Origin: Bacteroidales bacterium
GTDB lineage: Bacteria; Bacteroidota; Bacteroidia; Bacteroidales; UBA932
Assembly: GCA_017556665.1 (NCBI GenBank)
Contig: JAFYMJ010000091.1
Location: 1-11,058 of the forward strand
Direction of reading: 5' to 3'
DNA length: 11,058 nucleotides
Below, piece by piece: positions 7,355-11,058 of the stretch (its first letter is position 1; every line of letters begins with the position of its first letter). The notes below the pieces were generated by a model. It did not search any database. It was given only the letters and a program-made list of their open reading frames with translations, and was not told where the DNA came from. A program made the position numbers and the translations under genes.

Positions 7355-8560
7355 ATGAAGAGATTTTTGTTGATTATATCATTGTCTGTTGTGGCAGCTG
7401 TTGTTCAGGCTCAACAGATAAAGATGCCAAAATTGGGAAAAGAGCTTACATCAAGGGAAATTGTTGAGTATCTTGCAAGTGACGCTTTGCAGGGAAGATT
7501 GGGTGGTACAAAAGGAGATACATTGGCATCTGATTTTATATATGCCCAAATGAAGAAGTTGGGGCTAAATCCTGTAAAACAGGAGTTTACAGTTAAGAGA
7601 GGGAATGTTGTTACCTTTAATGTTTATGGAAAGGTAGAGGGCTCAACTGGAAAATATATTGTAATTGGTGCACATTATGACCATTTGGGATTGGGCGGAA
7701 AAGAGATAGGTTCCCGCAGGCCAGATACTGTTGCAGTACATAATGGAGCAGATGACAATGCATCGGGAGTAGCAGGTGTTTTGCATCTTGCCAAACATTA
7801 TGCAAAAGAGAAAAATCTTGAGCATGGCTTTATATTTGTTGCTTTTGGTGCAGAGGAGAGGGGAATTGTTGGAAGCAAGCATTTTGCAGAGAATATGGAT
7901 CCCAAGAGTGTAGTGGCTATGGTGAATTTTGATATGATTGGAAATCTTAGGAACAATGCCATAACTTTGGGTGGAACCGGTACTGCAAAAGAGATGGATG
8001 ATATTATCTACTGGGCAGAAAAAGAGAACTGGAATGCACTTAAAATTACCCGTTCAGCACAAGGCCATGGCCCAAGCGACCATACCTCATTTTATGCCAA
8101 GAATATACCTGTATTCTACATTACAACAGGTGCTACAGAGGATTATCATACTCCCGATGATGATTCATACAAAATTAGGTTTGGAGGAATAGATTCTGTT
8201 GCCAACTTTGTGAAATGTCTGGTCAATCAGATTCAAAAGTACCCTCAGGGTTTGACATTTACAGAAACAGGATCTCCAGAGGCATCCCCAATGAGGGGAG
8301 GATTTAAAGTTTCATTAGGCCTTATGCCTGATGTTACAGGACAAGTGGAGAATGGTTTAAGGGCTGATATGGTAGTGAAAGGCAAGCCTGCCCATAAGGC
8401 TGGAATGAAGAACGGAGATGTTATTGTTCAGGTTAACGATATTAAGATTAAAGATATAGAGGTATATATGAAAGCTCTGGGTACACTTGAAAAAGGAGAT
8501 TTGGTTAAGGTTAAAGTGTTACGTGGAGCAGAAGAGATAGTTCTAAATGTTCAATTGTAG
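7355..8560 (+). CDS. M28 family zinc aminopeptidase with C-terminal PDZ domain
   Basis: This 401-aa exported peptidase belongs to family M28, di-zinc exopeptidases that remove N-terminal residues from peptides. A signal peptide ends near VQAQ (17-20). All five metal ligands of the family can be placed: His107 in GAHYDH, bridging Asp133 in GADDNASG, Glu168 in FGAEERG (Glu167 as general base), Asp193 in NFDMIG and His265 in DYHTPDD. Residues about 315-400 form a PDZ domain, seen from GLMPDV (322-327), the AHKAGMKNGDVIVQVND stretch (346-362) and LRGAEEIVLNV. M28-PDZ fusions of this size are common in Bacteroidetes. The ATG at 7355 is preferred over the TTG at 7349. It heads a run in which the next gene starts 9 nt later. 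It is probably periplasmic and used for peptide scavenging. Confidence 0.92.
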   Translation: MKRFLLIISLSVVAAVVQAQQIKMPKLGKELTSREIVEYLASDALQGRLGGTKGDTLASDFIYAQMKKLGLNPVKQEFTVKRGNVVTFNVYGKVEGSTGKYIVIGAHYDHLGLGGKEIGSRRPDTVAVHNGADDNASGVAGVLHLAKHYAKEKNLEHGFIFVAFGAEERGIVGSKHFAENMDPKSVVAMVNFDMIGNLRNNAITLGGTGTAKEMDDIIYWAEKENWNALKITRSAQGHGPSDHTSFYAKNIPVFYITTGATEDYHTPDDDSYKIRFGGIDSVANFVKCLVNQIQKYPQGLTFTETGSPEASPMRGGFKVSLGLMPDVTGQVENGLRADMVVKGKPAHKAGMKNGDVIVQVNDIKIKDIEVYMKALGTLEKGDLVKVKVLRGAEEIVLNVQL

Positions 8561-8569
8561 AAGTTGTTT

Positions 8570-9430
8570 ATGAAAAAGGTTTTATTTTGGATATTGGCAA
8601 TATTCATTACACTTGGAGCAAGTGTGTATCAAAGAATGACAGGACCTACCAATCCTAAATATGAGGTGGTTAACATTGCAGGAGAAGAATACAAATTCAA
8701 ACTTCCAAGAAGTGGGGCAGAGACAGATTGTGAAGTTGTATTGAATGGATTTGGAGTAAATAATGGAGTTGATACAGTTATAAGTGTTGCGTATGAGGCA
8801 ACTATGTATTGGAGAAAATATCCAGGAGGAGGAGAATATACAGCTGTACAGATGGTCTCCGGAGAAAAAGGATATACAGCAATGCTTCCTGTACAACCGG
8901 CTGCCGGCAAACTTGAATATTACCTTGAATTGCATACTGTAAGGAGAACTGCAGACAATATTGTTAAAAGCAAAACAATGGTGTGCTATAATGAGCCATT
9001 GATTATTAGATTCAAGAGCAATGTTCCAGCGTGGGCACTTATTCCGCATATTTTATGTATGTTCATTTCAATGTTGTTTGGAGCATATGCCCTTTTGTGT
9101 GCTTTGGCCAATATGTCGCAATACAAAAAATATGCAATGCTATCACTATGTCTGTTGGCAGTAGGTGGTTTTATTTTTGGACCAATAGTACAGAAATTTG
9201 CGTTTGATGTATATTGGAGTGGTTTCCCTTTTGGTGGAGATTTAACTGACAACAAGACTCTTATTGCAGGATTGGTGTTGCTGTTTGCCGTAATTACCAG
9301 AAAAAAGGAGTGGAGCAGATGGGCAGTTGTAATTGCAATGCTTGTTATGTTTATAGTTTTCTCTATCCCTCATAGCATGAGGGGCTCGGAACTGAATCAT
9401 GAAACTGGTAAAATTGAATCGGGAAAATAA
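8570..9430 (+). CDS. Unrecognised membrane protein with extracytoplasmic beta-rich domain
   Basis: I do not recognise a named family for this 286-aa protein. An N-terminal hydrophobic helix (4-20) is followed by an extracytoplasmic domain (about 28-150) with alternating polar/hydrophobic strands, for example YKFKLPRSG (41-49), TAMLPVQPAAGKLEYYLEL (103-121) and PLIIRF (143-148), which suggests a beta-sandwich. Four hydrophobic segments follow near 156-180, 188-205, 229-243 and 250-266, ending in SIPHSMRGSELN (265-276) and a short polar tail. The pattern (sensor-like domain plus a four-helix membrane part) gives no direct function. It starts 9 nt after the M28 gene and ends 3 nt before trhA, so the three genes are very probably one transcript. 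The ATG at 8570 is used rather than the TTG at 8564. Confidence 0.75.
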   Translation: MKKVLFWILAIFITLGASVYQRMTGPTNPKYEVVNIAGEEYKFKLPRSGAETDCEVVLNGFGVNNGVDTVISVAYEATMYWRKYPGGGEYTAVQMVSGEKGYTAMLPVQPAAGKLEYYLELHTVRRTADNIVKSKTMVCYNEPLIIRFKSNVPAWALIPHILCMFISMLFGAYALLCALANMSQYKKYAMLSLCLLAVGGFIFGPIVQKFAFDVYWSGFPFGGDLTDNKTLIAGLVLLFAVITRKKEWSRWAVVIAMLVMFIVFSIPHSMRGSELNHETGKIESGK

Positions 9431-9433
9431 AAT

Positions 9434-10102
9434 ATGAAAAGATTCTATCCATATTCGTTAAGTGAGGAGATTACCAATGTGGCTACACATGGGGTAGGCA
9501 TTGTGATGTGTCTTGTAGTGTGCATAATCTTTCTTGTAAAGGGTGCACAGGCTGATTCATGGTTAGTTAACCTTAGTTTTGCACTTTATATGTTTGGTGT
9601 GGTGAGTTCATATACCGCCTCAACTGTTTACCACGCAATTCCATCAACCAGGCAAAAGAGCAAGGCAATAGCACGCAAATTGGACCATGCTGCAATATAT
9701 TGGCATATAGCTGGCAGTTATTCACCTTTAACCATTATAGCTTTCAGAGGTGGTGGAGAAGAGATGTGGGCATGGATAATATTTGGTTTTGTATGGTTAT
9801 GTGCAATAGTTGGTACCTCTTTGAGCTTTAGAAAAATGAAAGCCCAGAGTTATCTGGAGACAAGCTGTTATGTCCTTATGGGGCTTACTGTGTTGGTAGC
9901 ATTCAAACCATTTTATGACAGTTGCGGCTTGGCTGTGGTTCTGTGGGTTGCAGCAGAGGGTGTTGCATATATAACTGGAGCAGTACTGTACAGTTTTAAG
10001 AAAGTCAAATTCATGCATTCAATATTTCATGTGTTTGTATTGTTTGGAGATGTATTCCATATGATAGCAACCTGGAAAGTTATTGAGATGTTTATAAAAT
10101 AA
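9434..10102 (+). CDS. trhA: TrhA/hemolysin III (YqfA, PAQR-like) membrane protein
   Basis: This 222-aa seven-helix membrane protein belongs to the hemolysin III/TrhA family, bacterial relatives of PAQR receptors that affect membrane-energy and fatty-acid homeostasis; despite the name, haemolysis is not its established role in most bacteria. The family's metal-site motifs are present: EEITNVATHG (11-20), Ser63 and His67 in STVYH, LDHAAIYWHIAGSY (83-96) with Asp84 and His85, and the C-terminal HSIFHVFVLFGDVFHM (195-210) with its histidines. Length is typical. It starts 3 nt after the unknown membrane protein, which itself follows the M28 peptidase, so it ends that run. No hairpin terminator is visible after it. 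Confidence 0.92.
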   Translation: MKRFYPYSLSEEITNVATHGVGIVMCLVVCIIFLVKGAQADSWLVNLSFALYMFGVVSSYTASTVYHAIPSTRQKSKAIARKLDHAAIYWHIAGSYSPLTIIAFRGGGEEMWAWIIFGFVWLCAIVGTSLSFRKMKAQSYLETSCYVLMGLTVLVAFKPFYDSCGLAVVLWVAAEGVAYITGAVLYSFKKVKFMHSIFHVFVLFGDVFHMIATWKVIEMFIK

Positions 10103-10109
10103 TTTTTGT

Positions 10110-10130
10110 TTTTGTCATAAGTTGTCAAAA
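10110..10130. promoter_or_regulatory. Imperfect palindrome, possible operator
   Basis: Arms TTTTGTCA (10110-10117) and TGTCAAAA (10123-10130) form an inverted repeat with 7 of 8 arm positions paired and a 5-nt centre. The outline TTG.C-N7-G.CAA recalls a Crp/Fnr-type site, but the match is loose. It sits just upstream of the -7 element at 10139, where an activator would bind. Confidence 0.3.
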
Positions 10131-10138
10131 TAGGGGGA

Positions 10139-10146
10139 TAATTTTG
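10139..10146 (+). promoter_or_regulatory. -7 promoter element for microprotein/TauE pair
   Basis: TAATTTTG matches TAxxTTTG exactly. The nearest TTTG upstream (10111-10114) is at a 24-nt gap, wider than ideal, which would fit an activated rather than a constitutive promoter. Predicted leader is about 35 nt to the ATG at 10186. Confidence 0.5.
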
Positions 10147-10173
10147 CAAACAAGAAAGTTCAATCAACATAAA

Positions 10174-10180
10174 AAGGAGG
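10174..10180 (+). promoter_or_regulatory. Strong Shine-Dalgarno (AAGGAGG)
   Basis: AAGGAGG lies 5 nt before the ATG at 10186. No other start in the window has a comparable site, so it supports the reality of the 27-codon gene and implies a high translation rate. Confidence 0.65.
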
Positions 10181-10185
10181 TACTT

Positions 10186-10269
10186 ATGTTTGCAGCAATT
10201 ATTTTTATGGCCATTATTTTTAATACTTTGGGGTACATGACAGGCAAAAACGAGAGATGGGGAGAATAA
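10186..10269 (+). CDS. 27-residue membrane microprotein
   Basis: This short gene encodes 27 residues: a hydrophobic stretch (about 2-16, rich in Ile, Phe and Ala), then a polar basic/acidic tail TGKNERWGE (19-27). It would be a single-pass or membrane-associated peptide, probably with the tail in the cytoplasm. Evidence that it is real: a -7 promoter element about 40 nt upstream, a strong Shine-Dalgarno, and tight placement 9 nt before the TauE/SafE permease. It does not resemble CydX or KdpF as I know them. It could be a partner or stabiliser of the permease, or a leader peptide whose translation governs the downstream gene. No function can be assigned from sequence. Confidence 0.6.
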   Translation: MFAAIIFMAIIFNTLGYMTGKNERWGE

Positions 10270-10278
10270 GATAATTTA

Positions 10279-11025
10279 ATGTTTGAACAGTTATTTGCAG
10301 AAAATATATTTGAGATATTCCTGTTGGCGGTAGGGGCAAGTTTTATCCAGAGAACTACCGGATTTGGTTTTGGTATCTTTATAATGACTCTTCTTCCGTT
10401 CCTTATGCCTTCATACGGAGAGGCTACTGCATTGTCGGGACTATTGGCATTTACAACCTCTTTGATTGCATCAATAAAGTACAGGAGATTCATTACATGG
10501 AGGAGGCTTATTCCAATTCTGTCCATATTCCTTATCACTTCTACAATTGCAATTTCTGTCCTTTCCAAAATGGAGAATGGAACAATAAGGTTTATACTTG
10601 GGTTTATACTTATTTTTGTGAGTATATGGTTTGCATTCCTTAATAAACGGATAAGATTTGGGACAACATTGCCATACCAGCTTGGTGCAGGTTCTGTAAG
10701 TGGTCTTATGGGAGGCTTTTTTGGGATGCACGGGCCTCCGGCTGTCCTTTATTTTATTTCGTGTGAAAAAGATAAAGAGCACTATATGGGAATGATTCAG
10801 ACCTATTTTGTTCTAACAAATGCTATGATGACCCTTGCCCGCGGATACAATGGATTTGTAACTCTAACTGTTGGCAAGTGTTACATTTTTTGTTTGGCTG
10901 CAGTTGCAATAGGCTCATCATTAGGTGCATGGGCTTTCAGCCGTATTCCAGGGAACAAATTCCCCTATGTGGTTTATGGTTACATAGGAATAAGTGGGGT
11001 GATTATTTTATGCAGTGCAATGTAA
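10279..11025 (+). CDS. TauE/SafE family sulfite/anion exporter-like permease
   Basis: This 248-aa membrane protein belongs to the TauE/SafE family (Pfam sulfite exporter TauE/SafE), which includes exporters of sulfite, sulfoacetate and other small organosulfur or carboxylate anions. The two family half-motifs are visible: QRTTGFGFG (24-32) in the first half and GSVSGLMGGFFGMHGPPAVLY (138-158) in the second. About seven or eight hydrophobic segments cover the length, which is family-typical. It follows the 27-aa microprotein by 9 nt and shares its promoter. No sulfur-metabolism gene lies beside it, so the substrate is open. Confidence 0.88.
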   Translation: MFEQLFAENIFEIFLLAVGASFIQRTTGFGFGIFIMTLLPFLMPSYGEATALSGLLAFTTSLIASIKYRRFITWRRLIPILSIFLITSTIAISVLSKMENGTIRFILGFILIFVSIWFAFLNKRIRFGTTLPYQLGAGSVSGLMGGFFGMHGPPAVLYFISCEKDKEHYMGMIQTYFVLTNAMMTLARGYNGFVTLTVGKCYIFCLAAVAIGSSLGAWAFSRIPGNKFPYVVYGYIGISGVIILCSAM

Positions 11026-11048
11026 ATTATTCTTCCCGATAAATACAT

Positions 11049-11056
11049 TAACTTTG
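11049..11056 (+). promoter_or_regulatory. -7 promoter element for a gene beyond the window
   Basis: TAACTTTG matches TAxxTTTG exactly and lies in the 33 nt after the TauE/SafE gene. No clear -33 TTTG is seen. It would drive a plus-strand gene starting just past the window edge. Confidence 0.4.
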
Positions 11057-11058
11057 AA

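Noticed and set aside
7349..7357. TTGTTTATG before both the M28 gene and the next gene (8564-8572), suggesting TTG starts
   Set aside because: The ATG two codons later gives the standard Met-Lys signal start in both proteins, so the TTG codons are more likely part of the untranslated leader.
8582..9049. 155-codon open frame on the minus strand
   Set aside because: It is antisense to the unknown membrane protein, is rich in Ser, Cys and His as expected for a shadow frame, and has no start-site support.

Overview
This is an AT-rich window with features typical of the phylum Bacteroidota, most likely the order Bacteroidales. Three things point there. Genes generally lack a Shine-Dalgarno sequence and start in A/T-rich contexts. 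Several intergenic regions carry the TAxxTTTG -7 element used by the Bacteroidetes primary sigma factor. The proteins are of familiar Bacteroidetes types: an S66 lipoprotein, an M28-PDZ peptidase, NhaD, a signal-bearing PIG-L deacetylase and a TrhA/HlyIII protein. No RNA gene, insertion sequence, CRISPR array or phage gene is visible, and the genes look intact.

Left part (17-4553, + strand) is one tight run with gaps of 11-15 nt. It encodes an S66 LD-carboxypeptidase lipoprotein, a compact FNT (formate/nitrite) family channel, a GntP-type permease, and an exported two-domain protein (esterase-like alpha/beta hydrolase plus an SMP-30/gluconolactonase-like propeller). The permease and the propeller hydrolase plausibly handle a sugar acid or its lactone/ester. 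How the peptidase and the FNT channel fit with them is not clear.

Middle part (4554-6505, + strand) holds a small secreted protein of unknown function. It starts at a GTG about 6 nt downstream of a -7 element. An NhaD-type Na+/H+ antiporter follows, then a strong hairpin terminator that belongs to the convergent gene on the other strand.

Right part contains a minus-strand PIG-L deacetylase (6506-7264), divergent from a plus-strand run at 7355-10102: M28 aminopeptidase with a PDZ domain, an unrecognised five-segment membrane protein, and a TrhA/hemolysin III protein. The two directions share a 90-bp promoter region.

Further on, a promoter and an imperfect palindrome precede a 27-residue membrane microprotein. 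This microprotein has the only strong Shine-Dalgarno in the window and sits 9 nt ahead of a TauE/SafE-family permease. The last bases appear to hold the promoter of a gene outside the window.

The window is rich in ion and small-anion transport (FNT, GntP, NhaD, TauE/SafE) and envelope hydrolases (S66, esterase, PIG-L, M28). Nothing looks like a defence or mobile system. The least described pieces are the 27-aa microprotein, the GTG-start secreted protein and the unknown membrane protein.
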